Source: Actinomadura xylanilytica (lineage in GTDB: Bacteria; Actinomycetota; Actinomycetes; Streptosporangiales; Streptosporangiaceae). From it: a DNA stretch of 64,000 nt. Below, in pieces: positions 44,044-53,700 of the stretch. A program made the position numbers and the translations under genes. How positions within the stretch are numbered: the first letter of the stretch is position 1; every line of letters starts with the position of its first letter. The DNA is taken from assembly GCF_030283145.1 (NCBI RefSeq), contig NZ_JASNWE010000004.1:735604-799603 (forward strand), given 5' to 3'. The notes under the pieces are model-generated. The model saw nothing but the letters and a program-made list of their open reading frames with translations, ran no database searches and was not told the origin of the DNA.

Positions 44044-46119
44044 TCAGGCGCCCGCGGGCTTGAAGAAGCGGTAGACGGGCTGGAGATCGGTGAACGTCTT
44101 GTCCCAGCCGCCGTTGGGGGCCGACAGGAGGATGGCGTACCCGTGGCCGTTCGCCACGAAGCCCCGGTTGAGGATGCGCATGCGGCCCCGGGACGTGGTG
44201 TGGGTGAACTCCCAGTCGGCCGACTTCGCACCGTCCTTGGTGTCGGGGACGGGCGGCTGGTCGCCGGTCTTGGCCATCTTGACCAGCTTGTAGCCGCGGA
44301 AGGCCCGGCCGCCGTTCTCCTGCTGCTCCCAGTCGCGGAGCGCGCTCGCACCGGGCGTGGAGGTCTGCCCGATCTGGATGTAGGAGCTCTCGTCGGGCGA
44401 GTAGAAGAAGTCGCCGCCGTCCTTGCGCTTGGGCGCGCTCCACCCGTCCGGGATCGGCACCCAGTAGCCGGTGCGGTCCTTGTGCATGTGGAAGCCGGCG
44501 GGCAGCCCGGGGCTCGACGAGACGGTCTGCGTCGGCGTCGCGGGCGGCGACGACGAGGGCGGCGGCGCACTGGACGCCTTCTGTCCGACGGGCGGGTCCT
44601 TCTTCTCGGCCCCGCCGCCGCCGGAGTTGGCCCAGGCGACCGCCGCGACGACCACGAGGAGGATCACCACCGCGACGGCGACGAGCAGCGCGTTGCGGTT
44701 GCGGGCCAGCGCGGGATGGCCCGCCGGGCCGGTGGCGGGCGGATCCTGGTGGCCCGTGGGCCCGGTGGCCGGGCCGGGACTCCACGACGGCGCGCGGGCG
44801 GGGCCGGGTGCGACCGACGCCGTGTCGCCGAGCGTGGGGACGGACCGGGTGCGGCCGTCGGTGGGATCGGGTGCGGGCGCCGGGGCCGCCGGGGGCGGAG
44901 GCTCCGGCCGCGACCGTGGCTGCGGCTGCGGCTGCGGCTGCGGCTGCGGCTCGGGCTGCGGCCGTGGCTTGGGCTGCGGCTTGGGCCGCGGCTGCGCGGA
45001 CGGCGGCGGGTTCTCCTTGGCGTACGCCGCCTCCGCCTCTTCGGCCTCCTCGTCGACCGCGCTGTGCGGTTCGGTCGACTGGGTCGGCTCCTTGGCCGCG
45101 GGCGGCGGCCCCTGGGCCCGGGGCTGGTCCTTCGGCCGCTCCCTGCGGGCGGGGCGGAGCCGCTTGGCCGGACGCTCCTGCTCGGCGGGCGGCGCCGCCG
45201 CGCCAGGGGACGCCTGGCCCATGAGCTGCTCCAGCGAGACCTCGACCGCCAGCGTGCGCTGGGTGTCGACGCTCTCGTGCCGGACGATCTCGTCGAGCAG
45301 CGCCCCGGCCTGGATGGCCTCCATCCGGTGGTCGGGGTTCTTGGCCAGCAGCCCCTCGATGACCGGGGCGAGCCGGCCGGCCTTCTCCGGCGGATCGGGA
45401 TCCTCGGAGATCACCGCGACCAGCGCGGCCATCGGCTCGGCCCGCTCGAACGGCGACCTGCCGTGCACCATCGCGAACAGCGTGACGCCGAGCGACCACA
45501 GGTCGGAGGCGGGCCCGGCGGTGCGCCCGCGGGCCCGCTCGGGGGCGATGTAGGCGGGCGAGCCCATCACCAGTCCGGTCTGGGTCAGCGTCGCGTCGCC
45601 GGAGGCGGTGGCGATGCCGAAGTCGGTGAGCACGGCGCGGTCGCCCCGGGTGACCAGCACGTTGCTCGGCTTGACGTCGCGGTGCAGCACGCCGGCGTCG
45701 TGCGCGGCGTGCAGCGCGGCGAGCATCTGCCGGCCGATGTCGGCGGCCCGCCGGATCTCCAGCGGGCCCTCCTGCTTGATCACCTGGTCCAGCGACCGGG
45801 CCCGGATGAGCTCCATGATGATCCAGGGCCGGCCGTCCTCCTCCACGACGTCGTACACGGTGACGACGCCGGGGTGGCCGAGCCGCGCGGCGGTGCGCGC
45901 CTCCCGGAACGTCCGCTTGTACTGGACGGCCCGTTCCTCATCGGTGAGACCATGCGGCAGGATGACCTCTTTCACCGCCACGTCGCGTCCGAGGACCTCA
46001 TCGTGAGCCTGCCAGACCGTGCCCATGCCACCACGGCCGACCTGGGTCACCAGTCGGTAGCGGCGAGCGAGCAAGCGCTCGCCGGAGGTCTCATTCGGCA
46101 TATCCGCGACCATATCCAT
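44044..46119 (-). CDS. Membrane Ser/Thr protein kinase 3 with extracytoplasmic domain
   Basis: Three ATGs (46119, 46113, 46101) are possible starts and none has a strong ribosome site; from 46119 the protein has 691 residues. The kinase domain has GRGGMGTVWQA, VAVKEV, HRDVKPSNVL, DFGIATA and SPAYIAPE. A long linker contains a KPQPKPRPQPEPQPQ tract, followed by a membrane helix (ALLVAVAVVILLVVVAAVAWA) and an outer domain (GYWVPIPDGWSAPK, ADWEFTH, GYAILLSAP) homologous to that of kinase 2. The three kinase genes arose by tandem duplication. It is divergent from lysX. Confidence 0.9.
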   Translation of the reverse strand: MDMVADMPNETSGERLLARRYRLVTQVGRGGMGTVWQAHDEVLGRDVAVKEVILPHGLTDEERAVQYKRTFREARTAARLGHPGVVTVYDVVEEDGRPWIIMELIRARSLDQVIKQEGPLEIRRAADIGRQMLAALHAAHDAGVLHRDVKPSNVLVTRGDRAVLTDFGIATASGDATLTQTGLVMGSPAYIAPERARGRTAGPASDLWSLGVTLFAMVHGRSPFERAEPMAALVAVISEDPDPPEKAGRLAPVIEGLLAKNPDHRMEAIQAGALLDEIVRHESVDTQRTLAVEVSLEQLMGQASPGAAAPPAEQERPAKRLRPARRERPKDQPRAQGPPPAAKEPTQSTEPHSAVDEEAEEAEAAYAKENPPPSAQPRPKPQPKPRPQPEPQPQPQPQPQPRSRPEPPPPAAPAPAPDPTDGRTRSVPTLGDTASVAPGPARAPSWSPGPATGPTGHQDPPATGPAGHPALARNRNALLVAVAVVILLVVVAAVAWANSGGGGAEKKDPPVGQKASSAPPPSSSPPATPTQTVSSSPGLPAGFHMHKDRTGYWVPIPDGWSAPKRKDGGDFFYSPDESSYIQIGQTSTPGASALRDWEQQENGGRAFRGYKLVKMAKTGDQPPVPDTKDGAKSADWEFTHTTSRGRMRILNRGFVANGHGYAILLSAPNGGWDKTFTDLQPVYRFFKPAGA

Positions 46120-46287
46120 TTTTGCTGACAATCTTGGACCCAGCCTGCAAGCCACATCCCTCTACCCGTACGACGTCCGGTGACGCGCCCTCGTCGGCCA
46201 CCGGACCGGCAGGGCCGTGACGGAAGCGACATGGACGTGACACCCGGTACAACTAAGAGAGCACCACAGCGCGGCGACGGGGGAACC

Positions 46288-49200
46288 ATGGCGGAGAACG
46301 CCCTGTTGGTCGAGTGGCGCCGCCTGATCCAGGCAGCCCCGACCATCTTCTTCTGGTACACCCGCCTCGCCGGCATTCTCTCACTGCTGTCCTGGCTCGC
46401 CTATGGTCTCATCGTTGAGATCGCCGACTTCTGGGCGCTCCGCTGGTTCGGCTACCTCGACTGGGTGCCGAGCGTGCCGATCGGGCTGGTGTGGATCCTG
46501 CTGTCGATGGGCGTGCGGCGGCGCAAGAAGGCCGCCTGGCGGATGATGGTGCTCATCTTCACGCTGCGCGCCGCGGCGTCCTCGGTGAAGGCACTGGCCT
46601 CGCTGCTGGACCCGAGCGAGCCCACCCCGATCGGCTACCTGGTCACCGCGGCCGTCTTCATCGCCGGGCTGGGCCTGCTGACCGCCGCCCGGGGGGAGTT
46701 CACCACGCTGCCCGACCGGGCCAACCGGCGGCTGGCCGCGCTGGTGTTCACCGGCACGCTGATCGTGACCAGCGTGATCGGCACGTTCACCATCGCCGCC
46801 ACCGACCGCGACCCGCGCGGCGGCTTCTGGACCCATCCCGCCTACGCCGCCGCGCAGACCATCCTCGGGCCGCGCGTCACCGGCAAACCGATCGACGTCA
46901 GCGTCCCGCTCTGGGTCGACGGCATCCTGTGGGTGCTCGGCACCGGCCTGCTCGTCGCCACGTTCTGGGCGCTGTTCAAGCCCGGCCGCCGCGACCCGGT
47001 GCTCAGCCCGGAGGAGGAGCTGGCGGCGCGCGCGCTGCTGGCCGAGTACGGCGACCAGGACTCGCTCGGCTACTTCGCGCTGCGCCGCGACAAGGACGTC
47101 ATCGTCGCACCGAACGGTAAGGCCGCCATCGCCTACCGGGTCGAGGGTTCTGTCTCGCTCGCCAGCGGCGACCCGCTCGGCGACCCCGAGTCGTGGGACC
47201 AGGCGATCGAGGCGTGGCTCGGCGAGTGCCAGGCGCACGCGTGGATCCCCGGCGCGGTCAGCGTCGGCGAGCGCGCCGCGCACATCTACCGGCGGCACGG
47301 GTTCGATGCGCTGGAACTCGGCGACGAAGCGATCATCGACCTCACCGACTTCAGCCTGGACGGCCGCGAGATGCGGCAGGTCAGGCAGGCGGTGCGGCGG
47401 GTCGAACGGGCCGGCTACACGGTCCGGATCCGGCGGCACTCGCAGATCCCGTCCTGGGAGATGGCCAAGCTGATCCGCAGCGCCGACGCCTGGCGCGGCG
47501 AGCAGACCGAGCGCGGCTTCTCGATGGCGCTCGGCCGGCTCGGCGACCCGACCGACGGGCGCTGCGTGATGGTCGAGGCGTTCGACGCCGAGGGCGAGCT
47601 GCGCGGGCTGCTGAGCTTCGTCCCGTGGGGGCGCAACGGGCTGTCGCTCGACCTGATGCGGCGCGACCGCGCGGCCGAGAACGGGCTGAACGAGTTCATG
47701 GTCGCCAAGCTCGCCGAGAAGGCCGCCGCCGTCGGCGCCCAGCAGCTCTCGCTCAACTTCGCGATGCTGCGCTCGGCGTTCGAGCGCGGCTCGCAGATCG
47801 GCGCCGGGCCGGTCGCCCGGCTCTACTACCGGCTGCTGTCGTTCGCGTCGAGGTTCTGGCAGCTCGAATCGCTGTACCTGTCCAACGCCAAGTACCTCCC
47901 CGAGTGGCGGCCCCGGTTCATCTGCTACACGCAGAGCCGCGACCTGGTGCGCCTCGGGCTCGCCTACGCCCGCGCCGAGGGGTTCGTGCCGAGCCTCAAC
48001 CGGCCCAAGCTCGACCGGGCCGCCAACATGGCGCCGTCCATGCAGCTCACCGAGCGGATCAAGGAGATCGAGGAGGCCGCCGACGCGGCCCGCACCCCGC
48101 ACCGGCGGCTGTCGGAGCAGGAGCGGGTCCGGCACGACAAGCTGGAGCGGATCCGCGCCGCCGGCATGGATCCCTACCCCCTCGGCTTCGCGCGCGAGGA
48201 CTACGCCGCCGACATCCGCGCGCGCTTCCCGGACCTCGCGCCAGGCTCCGGCACCGGCGTCACCGTCGCCATCGCGGGCCGGGTGGTGCTGGCCCGCCAG
48301 CACGGCCGGCTCGTCTTCGTGACGCTGCGCGACGAGACCGCCGACCTCCAGGTGATGCTGACCGCGGACGCGCTCGGCGACGCCTCGCTGGACGCCTGGA
48401 AGTCGCTGATCGACCTCGGCGACCAGGTCGGGGTGACCGGCGAGGTGGTCACCTCCAGGCGCGGCGAGCTGTCGGTGCTGGCCGCGACCTGGAAGCTCAC
48501 CGCCAAGTGCCTGCGCCCGCTGCCCGACAAGCGGTCCGGGCTGGCCGATCCCGAGGCCAGGGTCCGCCAGCGCTACGTCGACTTCATCGTCAACGACGAC
48601 TCCCGGCGGATGCTGCGGATGCGCGGCGACGCGGTCGCCGCCGTCCGCGACGGGCTGCGCGAGCGCGGCTACCTGGAGGTCGAGACGCCGATGCTCCAGC
48701 CGATCCACGGCGGCGCCACGGCGCGCCCGTTCACCACCCGGATCAACGCCTACAACATGCAGCTCTACCTGCGGATCGCACCTGAGCTGTACCTCAAGCG
48801 GCTGCTGGTCGGCGGGGTCGGCAAGGTCTTCGAGCTGAACCGCAACTTCCGCAACGAGGGCGTCTCGCAGAAGCACAACCCCGAGTTCACCATGCTGGAG
48901 GCCTACGAACCGTACGGCGACTACGACACCATGGCCGTGCTCACCCGCGACCTGGTGATCGACGCGGCGCGGGCCGCGCTCGGCACCACGGTCCTGGTCC
49001 GCGACGGCGTGGAGTACGACCTGGCCGAGCCCTGGCGGGAGATCACCGTCTACGGGTCGGTGTCGGAGGCCCTCGGCACCGAAGTCACCCCCGACAGCCC
49101 GCTCAAGACCGTCCGGACGCTCTGCGAGCGGGCCGGGCTGAACGTCGCGCCCGAGTGGGGCCAGGGCCGCCTCGTCCAGGAGCTGTTCGAGGCGCTGGTC

Positions 49201-49575
49201 GAGTCCGGGCTCAAGGCCCCCACCTTCGTCCGCGACTACCCGGCCGAGACCTCCCCGCTCACCCGCCCGCACCGCGCGGACGACCGGCTCGCCGAGAAGT
49301 GGGACCTGATCGTCTTCGGAATGGAACTCGGCACCGCCTACTCCGAGCTGATCGACCCCATCCTCCAGCGGAGGCGGCTCACCGAGCAGTCGCTCCAGGC
49401 CGCCGGCGGCGACCCCGAGGCGATGGAGCTCGACGAGGACTTCCTCCGCGCGCTGGAGTACGCCATGCCCCCGGCGGGCGGCATGGGCATGGGCGTCGAC
49501 CGGCTGCTGATCACCCTCACCGGCCGCTCGATCAGGGAGACCATCCCGTTCCCGCTCGTCCGCCCGGGGTCCTGA
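46288..49575 (+). CDS. lysX: Bifunctional lysylphosphatidylglycerol synthetase / lysyl-tRNA synthetase
   Basis: From the ATG at 46288 behind GGGGGA the protein has 1095 residues, the size of actinobacterial LysX. The N-terminal part has about six membrane helices (residues 15-235), then an MprF-type DUF2156 transferase domain (about 250-570, with RRHGFDALELGDEAIIDL). A class II lysyl-tRNA synthetase follows, with an OB fold near 650-740, motif 2 FRNEGVSQKHNPEFTMLE and motif 3 GMGMGVDRLLITLTG. It charges tRNA with Lys and transfers Lys to phosphatidylglycerol, lowering surface charge and giving resistance to cationic peptides. Kinase genes lie divergently upstream. Confidence 0.95.
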   Translation: MAENALLVEWRRLIQAAPTIFFWYTRLAGILSLLSWLAYGLIVEIADFWALRWFGYLDWVPSVPIGLVWILLSMGVRRRKKAAWRMMVLIFTLRAAASSVKALASLLDPSEPTPIGYLVTAAVFIAGLGLLTAARGEFTTLPDRANRRLAALVFTGTLIVTSVIGTFTIAATDRDPRGGFWTHPAYAAAQTILGPRVTGKPIDVSVPLWVDGILWVLGTGLLVATFWALFKPGRRDPVLSPEEELAARALLAEYGDQDSLGYFALRRDKDVIVAPNGKAAIAYRVEGSVSLASGDPLGDPESWDQAIEAWLGECQAHAWIPGAVSVGERAAHIYRRHGFDALELGDEAIIDLTDFSLDGREMRQVRQAVRRVERAGYTVRIRRHSQIPSWEMAKLIRSADAWRGEQTERGFSMALGRLGDPTDGRCVMVEAFDAEGELRGLLSFVPWGRNGLSLDLMRRDRAAENGLNEFMVAKLAEKAAAVGAQQLSLNFAMLRSAFERGSQIGAGPVARLYYRLLSFASRFWQLESLYLSNAKYLPEWRPRFICYTQSRDLVRLGLAYARAEGFVPSLNRPKLDRAANMAPSMQLTERIKEIEEAADAARTPHRRLSEQERVRHDKLERIRAAGMDPYPLGFAREDYAADIRARFPDLAPGSGTGVTVAIAGRVVLARQHGRLVFVTLRDETADLQVMLTADALGDASLDAWKSLIDLGDQVGVTGEVVTSRRGELSVLAATWKLTAKCLRPLPDKRSGLADPEARVRQRYVDFIVNDDSRRMLRMRGDAVAAVRDGLRERGYLEVETPMLQPIHGGATARPFTTRINAYNMQLYLRIAPELYLKRLLVGGVGKVFELNRNFRNEGVSQKHNPEFTMLEAYEPYGDYDTMAVLTRDLVIDAARAALGTTVLVRDGVEYDLAEPWREITVYGSVSEALGTEVTPDSPLKTVRTLCERAGLNVAPEWGQGRLVQELFEALVESGLKAPTFVRDYPAETSPLTRPHRADDRLAEKWDLIVFGMELGTAYSELIDPILQRRRLTEQSLQAAGGDPEAMELDEDFLRALEYAMPPAGGMGMGVDRLLITLTGRSIRETIPFPLVRPGS

Positions 49576-49605
49576 ACGCCGCGCCGGTGCGCCGGTGCGA
49601 GCGGG

Positions 49606-50202
49606 TCAGAGCGTGCGGGGCACCGGACGGCCGCCGTGCTCGGCGAGCCAGCGCCGGGCCCGGCCGCGCCGCCGCTCCTCCCGGGCGAACGTCCCGTCCG
49701 CCTCGCCGGGAAACCCGGCGCCGGTGGTCGGGCGCGGCGGGACCACCAGCCAGCGGCCCGGGTCGTACGCGGCGTCCCCGGCGTCGAACGCGGGCTCGCC
49801 GTCGAGTTCGCCTGCTTCGAGGACGTCGCCGCGCAGCAGGTCGAGCACGTGGGCGCCGCCGCCCGCGGGCGCGTCCTCCAGCGCCGCCGCCAGCGCGCCC
49901 GGATCGACGGGGACATCGGCGAGGTCCGGGCGCGGACGCGGGTCGTACAGCGCCGCCGCGAGCTCGGCGGCCAGCTCGGCGTCACCGGGGAGGCCGCGGC
50001 CGTCGAGCTCGGCGAGGCACGCGCTCGCGTGCGGCCCGGCGCCGGGCGCCCCCTGCGCGAGCGCCGCGACCAGCACGTCGCCCGCGTGCTGGAGCACCGG
50101 GACGAGCGAACGGCCGCGCAGCACCTCGAGCCCCGCGCGGCCGTCACCGGCGGACGCGGCGGCGCGGAGCACCGCCAGCGCCTCCTCGTCCCAACCGGTC
50201 AC
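49606..50202 (-). CDS. Hypothetical protein with UPF0158-like C-terminal part
   Basis: A GTG at 50202 behind AAAGGAG gives 198 residues; the longer frame upstream is antisense to the next gene. The N-terminal half is Ala/Leu-rich helical (residues 1-95). From about residue 105, VPVDPGALAAALEDAPAGG then VLDLLRGDVLEAGE and GRWLVVPPRP resemble the UPF0158 fold. The C-terminus is Arg-rich. It is convergent with lysX. The function is unknown and the family match is tentative. Confidence 0.6.
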   Translation of the reverse strand: MTGWDEEALAVLRAAASAGDGRAGLEVLRGRSLVPVLQHAGDVLVAALAQGAPGAGPHASACLAELDGRGLPGDAELAAELAAALYDPRPRPDLADVPVDPGALAAALEDAPAGGGAHVLDLLRGDVLEAGELDGEPAFDAGDAAYDPGRWLVVPPRPTTGAGFPGEADGTFAREERRRGRARRWLAEHGGRPVPRTL

Positions 50203-50272
50203 ATGCTCCTTTGTACAGAACGCCCGCGAGGCGGGCCCGGGGTACAGGGAATCGTCCCGTCGAGGACGCCCC

Positions 50273-50665
50273 TCAGGCGGGACGCTTGTCCTCGACGTGC
50301 ACGACCTTGAGCTCGTCGCCGTCCTGGCCGCGCTTGCTTCGGCCGAACAGCCCGATGCGCAGGTCGTCGACGCCGGCCTCGCCGTCGACGTCGACCTCGT
50401 CCGGCGCCACGTAGGTGAGCACGTCCGGGTGGTGGCCCCACACCGCCCAGCCCGGGGCGGCGTCGAGGTCGATGGTGCCGAAGTCACCGGACGGCGTGCC
50501 GCCCGCCACCGGCCCGAACTCGCGCATGATCCCGATCGCCTGCGCGGTCAGGTCGGCCTCCGGCTCCATCAGGATCACGCAGGTGCCGTTCTCGAACAGC
50601 ACCCAGGACTTGCCCGCACCCTTGATGATCGTCCGCCATACCTCGACCAGCTCGTCAATCGCCAT
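50273..50665 (-). CDS. Hypothetical protein, 130 aa
   Basis: The ATG at 50665 starts MAIDELVEVWRTIIKGAGKSWVLFENGTCVIL, an alpha-beta protein with later WAVWGHHPDVLTYVAPDEV and an acidic C-terminus. The style matches conserved actinobacterial proteins of unknown function. There is no clear ribosome site, so translation may be leaderless or the start may be at 50701. No membrane segment is present. Confidence 0.65.
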   Translation of the reverse strand: MAIDELVEVWRTIIKGAGKSWVLFENGTCVILMEPEADLTAQAIGIMREFGPVAGGTPSGDFGTIDLDAAPGWAVWGHHPDVLTYVAPDEVDVDGEAGVDDLRIGLFGRSKRGQDGDELKVVHVEDKRPA

Positions 50666-50736
50666 GCCGGGATTGTGCCGTCCGGGTACGACACACACCA
50701 CCGAATTCTCCGATCACGGCCGCGGCCCGCCGCGAC

Positions 50737-53700
50737 CTACTCGGAGTGGCCCTCCCGGAAGGCGTCCACCGCGTAGCGGAGCCGCGCGCCCACCAGCAGT
50801 TCCTCGCTCTCCGGGCAGCCCAGCATCCGCCGCGCGAGCCCGATGATCTGCTCGTCGGTGAGGTCCGGCTCCTTCGCGGCGATCCGCCCCACCAGCTCCA
50901 CCAGCTCGGGACGCTTGTAGGCGACGATCGACCGTCCCCGGCTCACCGCGAAGACGTGCGGGGCGGACGGCCGCGCGGGCGGCGCGGGGGGTGCGGCGGG
51001 CGGCGGGGCCTGCGGTTGCGGGGGTGCTTGCGCTGGGGCGCGCAGGGGCTCCGGGACGACGGGCGGCATGGGCTCAGACACGACGGGCTCCGGCTCTGGC
51101 TCTCGGACGGGTGGCCCCACCGGCGGCGGGGCCACGAAACGGGTCAGGAGGGTCTCGAAGAGGGTCGACGTGGCGGTCGCCACATCGCGCAGGGGTCCGG
51201 GAAGGGGGGCGGGGGCCGTCCCGCCGGGCGCCGGCAGCTCCGGGCCCGGGGCTCCGGCGAGGATGACGCGGGGCGCCAGCCAGAGCACGAAGAGGGCCTC
51301 GGCTCCGGCGCCGTGCTCGCCGTCGACGATGACGACGTCGAACGATCCGGGACGCGGCGGCAGCACGTCGGGGATCCGCCACAGCGGGACGATCCAGGCG
51401 GGGACGGCGTCGTGCGGGGACGCGCCGCCGGGGGTCAGGCGGGCCAGGCAGGCGCCCCAGGCGCGAGCCGCCGACAGCTCGGTGCCGATGTCGCGGAGCC
51501 GGGTCTCGGCCTCGGCCAGCCCCGCGCGCAGAAGGGCCGCGGCGGGCGCCGCCCCGGCCCCGGCCCCGGCTCCGGCTCCGGAGCGGTGGTCCGGGGTGCG
51601 GCGGTCCGCGGCCCGGCGGCCTTCGGCGCGGGCCCAGGCCCACGCCTCGTCCCAGCGTTCCATGCGGCCCGGCCACACCTCGTCGCCGTCGGTGGCGACC
51701 AGCAGGTAGGCCAGGTCGGGGTGGACGGCGCGGATCCGGTCGAGGAGCGCCTCGCAGCGGTACTGGTCATCCCGCTCGCGCCGGGCGTCCGCCAGGGCGT
51801 CGAGGCACCGGCCGTACCCGGCGGGATCGCGGGCGTCGATCGCGGCGATGGCGGCGGGCAGCTCGGGCGGGTCGTCCCCCTGCGCGACGATCGAGTCGCG
51901 CAGGGCGTTCAGGTCGGCGGCGGCCCGGGCGACGCCGAGCGCGAGGAGCACGCTCTCCAGGCCGACGACGTACCCGTGCCACTGCAACGGGTGGGTCAGC
52001 GGGACGCCGAGGCCCGACCGGTCGAGCAGCTCGATCGTCTCGTCCAGCGCGGGGAGCGCCTCGCGGATGCGGGCGAGGCGCGCGTGGGCGCGGGCGAAGC
52101 GGGCGACCCGGTCGGCGAGCGGCACGTCGGCGGGGAACGACACCCCCGCCGCCTCCCACACGTGCTGGAGCTCCTGGCAGACCATCCGCACCATCAGGTC
52201 GGCGAAGACGACGTCGAGCAGCTCGGGGGTGGTGGGCGACTCGCCGTCGACGGTGACGGCGGACAGGAGCGGCTCGGCCTGGCGCTGCGCGGTGGAGCGC
52301 AGCGGGCCGCGCTTGAGGCTGCCGCCGTCGCTCAGGTAGTCGCGCAGGTCCTGCGCGGCTCCGGCCAGCTTGCGGAAGTGCAGGTCGCCGGGCGGGAGTC
52401 CGACGTGGCGTCCGCTGATGCCCTCCAGCGCGCGGCCCGCCCACTCGGCCTGGGAGGTCATCTCGGCGACCCGCGCCCAGACCAGCGGGCGGCGCCGGGC
52501 CAGCGCGTCGGCGAAGGCGCGGGCGGCGAGGTCGGAGAGCTTCCAGCCGCCCGGATGGCCGTCCAGCCCGAGGTCGCGGAGGGCGGCGTTCACGGTGGAC
52601 GCGCAGCCGTCGAGCCGGGCGAGCAGGGTCAGGTCGCAGTCGCGCAGCCGCCTGGACAGCTCGGTCTCGGCGCGTTCGGCGCGCTCGGCGGCGGCGGTCT
52701 CGGCCTCGATCAGGGTGCGGACGTATCCGCCGCTCGGCAGGGAGCCGGGGTCGACGTCGCGCTGGGTCGTGCGGAGCTTGCGTTCGGGCGTCTCCTCGGC
52801 CAGGAGCCGGACGAGGTCGGCGGCCTCCGGCGCGGAGACGGGCGGGTCGTCGGGCAGCCCCGGCCTGGGCGGCAACCATCGGACGGAGGCCGCGTCGGAG
52901 CCGGGCGGCCCGTCCCCGGGCGGCTCGGCGCTGGGCGGCTCGGCGCTGGGCGGCTCGCGCTCCTCGACCTCCGCCACGTCCTCGGCCGGCTCCTGCGTCC
53001 CGGCCCGGTCGAGGCGTTCGCGCAGGCCCGCGACCTCCCGCCGGGCGGCCTCCTCGCGTTCGGCGAGGCCCGCGACCTGGCGGCCGTGGCTCTCGGCGTC
53101 GTGCGCGGCGGCGCGGGACAGCAGCGCGGCGGCCACCTCGGCCCCCGAGCCGGGCCGGCCGGAGGCCGGGGCCGGGGCCGCCGAGCCGGTCGCGGTCGCG
53201 GTCGCGGTCAGCGCCGCGATCTCGGCGGGCAGCGCCGCGCGCAGTTCGGCGGCGGCCTCGGTGTCGGACGTGGCGACCAGCACCCGCTGACCGCGGACGA
53301 GCAGGCCGGTGAGGAGGCCGGGCACGGTGCGCGGGGTGCACTCCTGGACGTGCAGCAGCGGCGTGCGCGTCCCCGGCGAGAGGAACCGGGCGAAGCCGCC
53401 GGGCACCGTCGCGCCGGGCGCGGCCAGCCGGTCGATGAGCCCGGCGCAGTAGTCGGCGACGTTGGCGCGGCCCGGCCGGCGGACGACCAGCGCGGGCGCC
53501 GGCCCGAGCCGCGGAAGGGGCGCCGCGCCGAGCTCGGACTCAGGCGACGCGTCGACGACGGACGTCCCGGCGGGGTCGGGGGCCCAGTCCTCGTGGAAGG
53601 CGACGCCGCCGGGGAAGGCGATGGCGGCCCACTCGTGGAGGACGTCGCCGACGGAGGCGTGCAGCCCGAACCCCTGACCGGACCGCACCGCGTCGCGCAT

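Noticed and set aside
44920..45000. TGCGGC-rich repeat as a regulatory repeat
   Set aside because: It is the codon pattern of a Pro-Gln linker in kinase 3.
46381..49272. 963-residue open frame on the minus strand opposite lysX
   Set aside because: It is antisense to the fully conserved lysX, has the Arg/Gly/Glu/Asp-rich look of a high-GC shadow frame and shows no domain.
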